DNA from: Setoptus koraiensis
Taxonomy: Eukaryota; Arthropoda
Direction of reading: 5' to 3'
Length of the DNA: 64,000 nucleotides
Assembly (NCBI GenBank): GCA_048013815.1
Contig: CM106585.1
Location: 10,540,001 to 10,604,000 of the forward strand
Position numbers and translations under genes: made by a program. The notes below the pieces were generated by a model, which worked only from the letters and a program-made list of their open reading frames with translations, was not told the DNA's origin and searched no databases. Shown in pieces: positions 1 through 9,795 of this stretch (position 1 is the first letter of the stretch; each line of letters starts with the position of its first letter).

Positions 1-1361
1 GGCGAGTCGCTAGCGCCGGCAGGGTCGTCTCCATTTGCTGCACGTTATTCAACTCAATATAGAACTCAATTCGAGCGCTCGAATCCCCCTTCGAATTGGT
101 TGCATCGCTAATCGGCACTGAAAATACGCAAACAGCCAGCCGCGTATTATGGATATTGTGGGCACAGCGACGATGGGGCCCGTCGGACGGAACAACAAAT
201 TCAAAATCAATTTAGTTAATTATAGCGTGCGCGCGGGCCCCAGTGAGCGACTCGCCAGTATCGGTCGCCTGTCTCAATCAGATAGTGCGTTGGTTGCGCG
301 TCTTGCTGGCTGCGTCGCGCCGACTATTAATAAAATTGTGCGACAAGTAAATTGGCAATGGTAATATTATCTTTATTATAAACAGGCGAGCCCGTTTTAA
401 TTTGCGTCTGCTCGATGCCGAGGCTGTCTAACAAACACACCGGGCGCCCCAACGCGATCGCTGGGCGCATACTCGGACGGTGGGCGCGTACGCGCGCGGT
501 GGGCCGACCGACGGGCCGTGGCGCTGTTAGGCGAGCGAGCGCCATTTGCACTGAGCCGCTTGGACTCGAAAGATTAGGGGCCCGCTTGTTGGGGCGCAAT
601 TAGGCGCGCCAATAATCAGCTCTAAAACGCAGCTTCGAGGGCGCTGTCGGAGGCACTGCAAACAGCGATTTGCAGGCCGGGAGGCGGGGGGGGGGTACGG
701 TTAGCCGGTCGCGCGGCTTTGCGACAACAGACTGTGTCGCCAACAGAGACAATGGAGCGTCTTATTGTCCATGTCTAATCTCACCACTGCCACTGCCACT
801 AATCTATTCAAGCGGCTCGGCGGGCGCCCATTGTTTGTTGAGCGCCCGCCGCTCTGCTGAGCGGGGCGCTGAAAATTTATCCGCTGGCCTTTTTGAATGA
901 TGACAAACAAGCATTGTGTGTGTCACCAATTTAGTTGGCTGCCCGAGCTGCTCAGTCAAAGGTTGACTGCTCGCCGGGTCCCGTCATCGGGGCCGCTTGT
1001 TTGACGGCTGCAAACAGCGACCCCTGTCAACCGGGCCCGGCTAATAGCGATCAATAGCTGAAAAGCGAACGTTGGGGCGACGGGCGACGGGGGGATAATC
1101 TCTAGCGGCAGCTCTATTTAAATGCGATATCCGCGTTTAAAGTGCGCACATCCGCACAACGAGCGCTTGTGCTCGTTCGCGATAAACTGTCCCCCACCGG
1201 CCCGTTTGTTTGTGCTCCGTTTTGCACTGCGGGCGCTTGTTACGTAGCGCACCAAATGTTACGTTGATGCTGTCGCCGGCCGCCTCATTAGGTCTGCGCG
1301 GCTCGGCGCGGCGGGCTCCCGCGACCGACGGCCCGCGACTCGGAGCAGCCGCTCGCTCCAT

Positions 1362-1430
1362 GCTACGTAGCGCAGCATCCCGATGTTACGTAACGCTGCA
1401 TCGCGATGTTACGTAACGCAGTATCGCCAT
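1362..1430. repeat. Three 23-bp tandem units, each with a TACGTA-centred palindrome
   Basis: Three units start at 1362, 1385 and 1408. The second and third contain the perfect 10-bp palindrome GTTACGTAAC (1385-1394 and 1408-1417); the first has GCTACGTAGC (1362-1371). GTTACGTAAC is the optimal site known for PAR/NFIL3-type bZIP factors (Vrille, Pdp1, E4BP4), so this may be an intronic enhancer element. That role is inference; the repeat and palindromes are seen directly. Confidence 0.7.
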
Positions 1431-1450
1431 GTCAGTTGACAAACTGACAT
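1429..1450. other. Perfect 9-bp inverted repeat with 4-nt loop
   Basis: ATGTCAGTT and AACTGACAT flank the four bases GACA. The element directly abuts the right end of the 23-bp palindrome array. It could form a hairpin or be a pair of facing protein-binding sites. Confidence 0.6.
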
Positions 1451-2852
1451 TCGGTGCGCCAGCCGAGCGCCCAGTGTATGCATATAATGAGTAGTCATAG
1501 CTGATTGAAAAACGATAATAACCAGCCAATATCGCAATATGCCCGCCACGTCACATGACGCTCGCCCATGTTGACTGTTGGCCTTTGATTAAAAAGCGGC
1601 GCCCCCATCGGGCCCGTCGGCTGACTGGCGCCGCCGCCCGCCGCTCGCCGCCTATCGCCCTGGCGGCCAATGGCGCCTCCTTATGGGGCTTATGGCGGCA
1701 GTATGTCGACAGTTTGCATAGTGCTAGTGCGCATACCGGCCCGCAATGGTGAATGGTGGCCAGCCACGGGTACTGATAGCGGCGATATTACGCAACAAGC
1801 GACCATTCTACTGGCCCGGCCACAAACAGGCGCCGAGCCAGTCGACGGGCTGCTCGTCACTTATCGTCGGCTTATCGATCTTGTCGGCCGCTGTCGCGTT
1901 TGCCGCCCGCCGACGGTCAGCCGACTCGTGCCCGAGTTGGCCCGCTCGCTGACGCCCGCCTGACGAACAAGCGCTGAACGGGCACCGAACGCCCGAGCCC
2001 GTCGAGCCGCGTCGCCCTCAATCCGGCCTCGTTTGGCGCCAAATGTCGACGGGCCGGCGCTCCGATCGCTTAGGTGATAATTCTCGCCCGCTTTACGTTT
2101 ATCGGAGTGCGAGTTCGCCGGAGTGCGGCCTCGCGACTCACAACTTGTGAGGCCGCCGTGCCAAGCGGCGGCCAAGACGAGAGCTGGCTTCTCGAGCAAC
2201 TCAAGCGTACGAGCGACGCCCTTCGAGCCGCTATTTTTATTTTATTGATGCCACATAATGTCACACACACAAACACATATTGTCGGCCTTGTAATTGAAA
2301 TTGCTCGCTGCCGGCAAGCTCCAATTGGCAGCTGACGGCGAACGCAGTTTAACGGGAGGGGGGGGGCCACTTACATAATGGCAGTTGTTACAGTTGAGCG
2401 ACAAGACGATGGATTGGCGCCAATGGGGCCGCATCCAGCGCGACTCGCCCGACGGCCTGGATATTTGTCATTTATGCGCCCTTGTACATGCATAATTTGT
2501 GTTCGGTTGACGCGCCCGTCCCCATACGACAAGCCGGCGACAAATGACAAATGGCGCGCCCCTGTGTCGGCCGGTTGCGGTCGCCCGCTTCGCATGCCGT
2601 CAGCCCGACAGCATCGGGCCGCTCGGTATCGGCGGCGCGGCGCCGCCGAAAGGCTCGCAACAATCGCAGCACTCGCAGCACTCGCAACATGGCAGCGTGC
2701 GGAAGTTGCCAGTTGGAACCGTCGGGAGCGGCGCCCGGGTCGCCGGCACCGGCGCACGGGAGGGCGCCCGTGCAATCGAGAATCGAGCCGAGATCAATCA
2801 CCGGAGTGGCACAAATAAAATTATTTGTGACGTGACGCTGATTTGATTCCGC

Positions 2853-2906
2853 CGCTGGCCACACAATCGCTGGCCACACAAACGCTGGCCAGACAATCGC
2901 TGGCCG
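2853..2906. repeat. 15-bp tandem repeat, about 3.6 copies
   Basis: Units of CGCTGGCCACACAAT start at 2853, 2868 and 2883, with a partial fourth at 2898. The copies differ by one or two bases. It lies in the presumed DIP-like intron and has no visible function. Confidence 0.75.
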
Positions 2907-3314
2907 GATCGATTGCAACTGGCGCCGGTGGCTGGCATCGTCTGAAATAAACACGCTGATGAGTGATTGTTATGTAATGCCGGCCCGCCGCTGCTCGGTC
3001 GCTGCTCGGTGGCTGGTCAGTGGCTGGTCAGTTGCGTCCGTCTGGCGACGGCATATCGCCAACCATCGGGGCAAATCTGGCGGCCGACCAAACACAAATA
3101 TACCAGCAAACATACCGACAAATATACCGTGCGGACCGTGCACCATACAGTGTGCACGATTGGCGATACCGTCAGGCATTTTGTTGCAAAATTGGCGCAG
3201 TTGCGTGACCACGATATTGATTTGCAAACGGATCGATGTATCGCGCTGTCCGATGTGTCGATTGTTGGCCGTCGGCTAAAATTATTATTCACACTGTGAA
3301 TGGCGCACTGGCCA

Positions 3315-3388
3315 GCGGACAGTGGAAAGCGGACAGTGAAAAGCGGACAGTGAAAAGCGGACAGTGAAAAGCGGACAGTGAAAAGCGG
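3315..3388. repeat. 14-bp tandem repeat, five copies plus a partial
   Basis: The unit GCGGACAGTGAAAA starts at 3315, 3329, 3343, 3357 and 3371, followed by GCGG. Copies two to five are identical and the first differs slightly, which points to recent expansion. It has no spacers and is not CRISPR-like. Confidence 0.85.
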
Positions 3389-3926
3389 TTTTTGCTCTGC
3401 CACTGGCCCGTCGCGTTGCAAACAGTTTGACAGGTGATACCAAACCACGGTGCCGGTATTACGGCCGGCAGCTATAAATACGCCGAGCCGAGCTAGACAA
3501 GCAGCAACAACCGGCCGACAGGTGGCCCTCGTGCCGTGCGAATGGCAGCCGCCACTGCAACTGGAACGCAAATCAAACGGGGCCCAAATTCGAGCGCGAA
3601 TCAAACGGGCCCCAAATTCGAACGCCCTTCCATCTACGTGATTAATCTAATCTGGCGCGCGCACACAGCAGCAGACTGACAGATCTGGCCGTGATGTATT
3701 ATCCGCGATTTAAAGTGACACTTTAAACAGGCAGCTTAAAGCGCTGAGGCCCGAGCCTTGCGCTTTGGGCGACTGGCCGGCCGCCCGAAGCTGCAGCTCA
3801 GCGCACAGAGGCAGCAAATAAACGCGCCGCAAGCAAACAGTGAAAGCGATCTCTGCTTTATCCGGGCCACAAAGCCCGAATGAAGCGAGGGGCCCCGAAT
3901 GAAGCGAGGGGCCAAATTGTGCTCAC

Positions 3927-4829
3927 CTGATAGTGTCCCAAATTGTCCACCGTGCATATGAGTCGGACGTCTCTGCCGGCCACCGCGCTCACATTGCCGA
4001 TGGGCTGGCCGAACGTGGGCGCCTGCTGGAGGCGAGCGCGCCTCTTGCTGCGCCCCGCCGAATCGCTGTGTCCATTATTATTATGTAACGGCGTCGTTGT
4101 CGTCGTTGTCGCTTTTGCTGTTGTTGTTGTCGGTGTCGCTTTCGTTGTTGGTGTCGTTGTTGTTGCTGGTGCGCGATAATGCGCGGATAATTCACGGCTC
4201 GCAGTGGCTCGGTTATTGACTTCTAATCTTGTAATGTTGTCGCTCGTCGTTGTTGGCCCGCTCACCCGATGTCGCTCACCGTCGACATAATCGGATCCCA
4301 TCAATTGGCTGCTGCCATTTTCGTCTCCGTCATTTTCGCTCACATGATGTTTTGTCGACGCTGATTGTTTGCCAATTTTGTCGCTACCGAGATCATTGGT
4401 CGGCGACAGGGCGACGGTCGCGGCCGCGGCAGCTCGGAGCAACGGCCTGCTCTCGCTTGCGTCAATGTTGCCCTGACGCGGCCCGCTTGTCGCAGTCGAT
4501 GCGCCACCGAGCTCGAGATGGCGCTCCAAATGCTCATGTCGAGCCTGAGGTGAATAATTTGTCAGCGGGGCCGATGATTTGTGGTGGCTTTGGCGTGCGC
4601 TTGTGTCAATTAAACTGACTTGTGATTCAACTGGTTCAAGCGTTGAGCGGTCGCGGGCGACTCCGTCAACTGACTGGCGCGGCCGTTGCGACCAACGTTG
4701 CGGTTGCGGCTCGACGGGCCCGGTCGAGCCAAGCGATTGGCGGCCGCTCGTGCGGTTGATTGGACTATTAGTGGCGATGCAATAATTAATAATTATGATG
4801 AATGGAAGCAAGCGATCGAGCGCGGCCAT
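3927..4829 (-). CDS. DIP: DIP/lachesin-type Ig cell-surface protein, first coding exon
   Basis: The exon encodes the first 301 residues of a secreted or membrane-anchored Ig-superfamily protein. The start is the ATG at 4829; an in-frame GTG lies seven codons upstream. Residues 1-22 form a signal peptide with core LLPFIIIINYC. About 235 low-complexity residues follow, with a Thr/Pro mucin-like tract near 218-250 and a basic RSKRRAR site near 261-267. The start of the first Ig domain comes next: AGRDVRLICTVDNLGHYQ, the classic DIP/lachesin signature with its first Ig cysteine. The exon ends in phase 0 after the Gln codon at CAG|GTGAGC. Family members are neuronal surface receptors that bind Dpr proteins. 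The long region between signal peptide and Ig1 is unusual. The other Ig exons lie outside the window, so DIP versus lachesin/IgLON cannot be settled. Confidence 0.82.
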
Positions 4830-5021
4830 TGCGAGGGCTTCACTGTTCACACTGAGATGTCATCAATCCGAATGGGGCCATCGACACCGCGCTGCTAAGT
4901 GGCGCTGCTGACGCTGATGCAAATGAAACGAAATGCCACTCGGCTCGAATCGCAATCGCTGGTTGAACGCTGAAGGGAGCGAGGTCTGTGCGCAAACTAA
5001 TTGATTGACTATTAGTTATTA

Positions 5022-5105
5022 TTGGTTGTCAGTTGTGATTGGTTGTCGGTTGTTGTCAGTTGTCGGTTGTTGTCAGTTGTGGGTCGTTGCTAGTTGTCAG
5101 TTATG
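5022..5105. repeat. Degenerate GTTGTCAGTT repeat tract
   Basis: About eight imperfect copies of a roughly 10-12 bp unit (GTTGTCAGTT, GTTGTCGGTT) run head to tail. No coding or RNA function is visible. Confidence 0.6.
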
Positions 5106-6147
5106 AGTTGTTGAGTCGATGGGTCATTGGCTGTTGTTGTTGGCCGTCGTTTGGCTGAAATGTCATGCAAATGGCCAGTGACTCGCGCGTGATTTGCGAC
5201 AAGTGCCAGCGTCTAACTGTCCATTGGCTCACTGTTGGCTGGCCGCTTTTTGTTGCTCTGTTGCCGGTCGCTTTTTTGACTGGTTGCACTAGCCTGGCGG
5301 AACCGAAATGAGCCTCTGCAAGGGCGATAATACTTTCAGTGTTTGGGTTGAGGCCCACTGGATATAAACACAAACATCGATGAATATATACGCACAGCAC
5401 AGACGAAACTGCGCACAACCGCACGTTCAAACCGGCCCCTCAGTTCGTTGCGACTCGCACCACAACAAGACACATTATAGAGACGAGGAGCCTCAGTGGG
5501 CCGGCGGGCCCCACTGCGCACGCCTAGCCTCACTGTGTCACACACACACACTGGGTTTGGACACACTGGAGCAAACTGAGCCAACGCGCTGCATTCAATG
5601 GCCAGATTGCGCAGCCAGATTCAATAGCTGGTGTGATAGTGATGCCTCGGTGCAAGGCACCCGGGCAAACCCGGCCAATTGCACCGGCCACCAGCGGCCA
5701 TCGGAAGCGAAACGAGGAGCACGATCTATTGACAACAAAATAATATTTTGAAAATATTGCCCGATTGCCATTTGAATCGCTGCGTTGCTGGCCGCCCAGC
5801 TGATTGCAACTGTTTGATAAAAATTGATGAAAGCTTGATGAAATTGATATGACAAGTTACATAATAGGCATCTCAACTGTGTCATGACTAATTAATGCAG
5901 TGTAAGCCTCAGTCGACCTGCGACCGGCGTCCGACCGGCGACTGGCGACGATTTCATACGACTTCGCAGCGAATCATTTGCAACTACAACTACGCGTCTA
6001 TTTGTTTTTACCTGTTTATACTCTATTGTCCATTGAGGCGTCTCGCGTTGTCAGCGAATGTTGCGGCCGAAGTTTGGTTTTGCTCGTGCTCGCATCGCCT
6101 GCGGATGCGCTTCCGCTTGCTCGGACGCTCATTTTCTAAAAATTCAT

Positions 6148-6205
6148 AATTTCAACAAATTGTTAATTTCGACAAATTGTTAATTTCGACAAATTGTTTA
6201 TTTCG
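6148..6205. repeat. 17-bp tandem repeat, three copies plus a partial
   Basis: Units of AATTTCGACAAATTGTT start at 6148, 6165 and 6182, followed by a partial ATTTCGACG. The first copy has one substitution. Confidence 0.8.
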
Positions 6206-7539
6206 ACGAATGCTCATCTTCGTCAAATGCGGCCGGCCCGACGAGACGGACACAACAACAAGTTCGAGCGGTTTGTTTCGGCCAACGAATTGAACGAATT
6301 TGTCTATAGAGGCGTCGCAATTCGACGCTCAGATTGCTTGTGTGCCAGCGCCAGCCGATTGGGCCGCAGCCTCATAATGACAACACGGTATTCTCCAATT
6401 GGCCCCAATGGAACTTGCTCAACTTGGCTGGCGCCCCCGCATGCACCTTTGCAGCGGGCGAGCAACGTTGTTGCGAGTCAAGTTGTTGCGAGTTTGTTGC
6501 GAGCTAGACAGTTGGCCGGGCCATTAGCCCACGAGCCCATTAGGCCAACAAATGGCATATGTGCGGCGCAAGCCGCACGAGCACGCACTGGGGACCGGCA
6601 AGTGGGGCCAGAGTAATAAGTAGTGATATAGTGACAGTAATTTGCTCAACTGGGCACAGTTTAACTTTGCAGTGGTCAGTTGGAGCGGTTTGCGGGCCTC
6701 GATGGCTCGGTGGGTCGTTGTAAGTGGCGACATGGCGCAACATGATGCGCACAGATGAGGGCCACTTTAATTGAGTGCTCGTGGCCGGTTCAACAACTGA
6801 CACAACTGACAAGCCAGGCCGTTCCGGAAATATTGAGCAAGGGCCAGTATTGATTATGAGCGGTGTTGTTTAAACTTTTGCGCTTTATTAATTATCATCG
6901 CTGCGAGCGGCCATCAGCCGCCAGTTGTGAGCCGTGAGTGTATGGATAATTGATTCAAGAAATTCAGAGCACGTGGTAGCGTCGTCGAGTGAGCTCGTTT
7001 ATCTTTGCCGTTGTCGTGTCTTGGCAACAGATAAACCACGAGCACTAAACAGAGCGACACGAGCAGTAAATAGAGCGATGGACACAGCTCGCTAGTTGCA
7101 ATAAAACAACAAGAGGAAACTCTCAATTAGTCGCTGGCCAGCCAGAGGGCGCCCGTCAAAAAATGATACAATCTCACTGATTGTGTTGCACCAAACGTGT
7201 AACGCAAGCGAGGCGCCCACAACAAGTCGCCAGCTTGACATGGATAAAAGGCGACCTAGACTCGACCGTCGCAACGAGCTCGCCATTAAGCATTTGGGAG
7301 CGATTCGAGTGCAGTTAGAGCTCAATTGTTTCGGTGCACTTGTTGTCGGATCGGACAAGTGCCGAGACAGTCAGTTAGCTGGGCATAATGTCACAACAGT
7401 CAAAACAGCGTCTTGAGTGTCTTGAGATTGCAAAGGGCTCATTACTGTTGTGACGCAACTTGGCGGCGACATTGCGGCATTGTCGTTGCAAGCATTTGCT
7501 TGCAATCGCTATTATTGCTTGGCTCGCCAACTCGCCATT

Positions 7540-7583
7540 CAATGTTGCAGTCAATGTTGCAGTCAATGTTGCAGTCAATGTTA
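7540..7583. repeat. 12-bp tandem repeat, three copies plus a partial
   Basis: The unit CAATGTTGCAGT repeats exactly at 7540, 7552 and 7564, with a partial copy after. The period is a multiple of three, so it stays open in several frames, but nothing suggests it is coding. Confidence 0.85.
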
Positions 7584-9795
7584 TTGGCTGGGCCGTTCTC
7601 GAGACGGCCAGACACACAAACAAGCACGACGCTGCTGTTTGTTATGTTAATTAGAAGCTCAGTTTGTCGCCATGACTAACAACTAACTCGCTGTGTCTCT
7701 CTTTGTGATGTAATTGTACTTGATGAAGTTACGCAACCTTAATGACAGCGAGCGCAGCGTTTTAGTTGTCACTGCCAAAGCCACTGCCAGTTGTTAGTTG
7801 CAATTGCGAATTGCATCACACTGTTGCAGCAAACTGTCGCCAATGAACGCCGGCGCCCATTTGCGGCCCGACCATTTGCGGGCCGCCCAAGAACAAGCCC
7901 GTGTACACAGACTCGAACCGCACAAACTCGAATGTCTTGGCCGATACCCGGCGCGGCCCAGTAGCCGGCCAATAGCCGGCCCGTGTGCCCGGCACCATTG
8001 GCACCCGACGATGGCGTGCTGGCCAAGCGAAATGAGAAATTGATCGAGTGACAAGTGTGCAGTCATCAATCATTTGTTTCATTAGTGATTGTGATAGACG
8101 CCGCCGCAACAACAACAGCAACAACCAAAAAACAGATTTATGTTTGTCGACGGCGACCGACACGACAAACGAACAAAATATCAACGCTCATATCCTCATT
8201 CAAACAACACTGACAACTAACGGCTAGATGATTGTTGTCCGGCTAATTTATTGTTTATCGCTCGCTGCATACTTGAGACTCACACAAAATATATTCACAC
8301 AATATATCATTTATTTTGCTGACTAATCACACACTCCGTGAGCGTCCATACATCTAGACCATATCCAAGGGACAAATTTAATCGCTCGCCAGGACAAGAT
8401 ACACTGATTAATGCGTCGCAAATTACATATGAGTCAGGGGTCCGCAATCAGTGGCCGTGCATTGCGGGGGCGGGGGACCAGCGCATCGCAATCGATATCG
8501 GCAACGAGCGTGGCCGACACGACACTGTGAGTGGGCTGAAGTCGAGCGAAAATCGCCGCAACCTGCTGTTCGCTGCGAACAGTTCGCATTGTCGCTATTG
8601 GGTCGCCCTGCCAGCCAATAAAATAAAAGCTCGTCTGCTTTCAATCAATGCGAGCGAGTTTATCTGACAGCACGATAAAACGACGACAGGTGCCGACTGA
8701 CTTTGTTGTCGACGATTATCTCACGACGACAGGCCGGCCTGCGTGTCGTCTGACAACGCCAGTCTCGTTGTTGTTGTTTGAAAATCTGTACTGCACACTA
8801 GTGACTGGATTTGCTGGACGGGCGCCGAAAACGTTGTCAGAATACAGATGAGCTAGAAGTGACCGGCTATGTTTAGTATGGCGCGGCAGATAGTACAAAA
8901 TTGCAATTGCTAATACAGTGTAACTGTCAATGTTTAAACTGTCAATTTGATAGTCGATCCTCAATGCCGTTCGAGATCGCGAGATTCCTTGCAAGATTCT
9001 TTGCAAGGTGCAAAGACAACAGCACAACAGCATGAGCGACGAAACCAAACGAAACGCGATGGAAAAAGAAAGAGTCAGAGGGATATTTCACAGTATTAGG
9101 TCACTCCTCAGCGACTCCTTTGTAAGGATCTGCCTGTCGCTGGCTGCTGCGGAATGGCCACTAATTTATTGTTTGACCTTTGTGTTGAGCTCCTCTTCTT
9201 CTTCTTCTTTTTTGCCCGTCTAGTCACTTGACAACGCTTAAAATTTTTCTTTCTTTTTTTTTATTGATATATACGCTGTTACATAATATGATGATGCATG
9301 CTTGCGTTTACAAGTCTGAGCAGCTCTTGCTCGTCGTGCTTAATGGCGATCAATTATTGTGATAAATGAGGTGTGAGCTGTTTGTGTTTTCGACGTCGTC
9401 GTCTCCTTTTTCTCGCTGCCTCCTCATATATACAGTATATGTAGTATTTTAGTCTCATATGTAGTCTAGTTATTAGTGTGTTTGTATATAACTTATTTTT
9501 GGTATGTTTTGTTGCTTGATGTTGTCGTTTTCGCAAAGCTAAATCGCATAAGGCAGTATGGTTGCATTTGTGCATCTGTGTCAAGCCCGAAGTCGCCCGA
9601 AAACTGAAATAAATACTCAAACTGTAAGTGCAAGGTGCTCATACAGTTTGAGAGCGCATCTCATCCAATGAGTATTTATAATGACTAACTCAACAATCTC
9701 GTCTTGCGCTCACAATCAAAGCTCACTCGCTGTCTTGGCTCGCAAAGGTAACAAGTGCAATCCGTTGTGCCAACAAATATAAGCTGACTGGCTGG

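Larger units (their letters stand above)
1..3926 (-). other. Probable intron of the DIP-like gene, GC-rich noncoding DNA
   Basis: The DIP-like exon just to the right ends at a GT donor, so on the minus strand this whole stretch should be the beginning of its next intron. I found no exon in it: open frames on both strands are short, overlap each other and match no family I know. The DNA looks clearly GC-richer than the central gene block, keeps many CpGs, and carries several short tandem repeats and a palindrome array listed separately. The next Ig exon would lie beyond the left edge of the window. This assignment is inferred from the donor site. Confidence 0.6.
4830..9795. other. Intergenic region, noncoding, repeat-rich
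   Basis: This is about 5 kb between the DIP-like first exon and the 3' end of the MICAL-like gene. It should hold the 5' region of the former and the 3' UTR of the latter. Open frames are short and low-complexity and match nothing recognisable. Visible structure is limited to tandem repeats (5022-5105, 6148-6205, 7540-7583), a T-rich run near 9248-9262 and purine/pyrimidine tracts. The left part is GC-rich and the composition becomes more AT-rich toward 9 kb. Confidence 0.6.

Noticed and set aside
3315-3388. Regularly repeated 14-bp units as a CRISPR-like array
   Set aside because: Units are head to tail with no spacers, and the genome is eukaryotic; this is a minisatellite.
149-3650. Many open frames of 60-190 codons on both strands in the GC-rich left end
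   Set aside because: They overlap in several frames, are Arg/Ala/Pro/Gly-biased as expected from GC-rich noncoding DNA, and none resembles a protein family.
268-9700. Search for mobile elements in the noncoding left end
   Set aside because: No reverse transcriptase, transposase or long terminal or inverted repeats were recognised; only simple and short tandem repeats were found.
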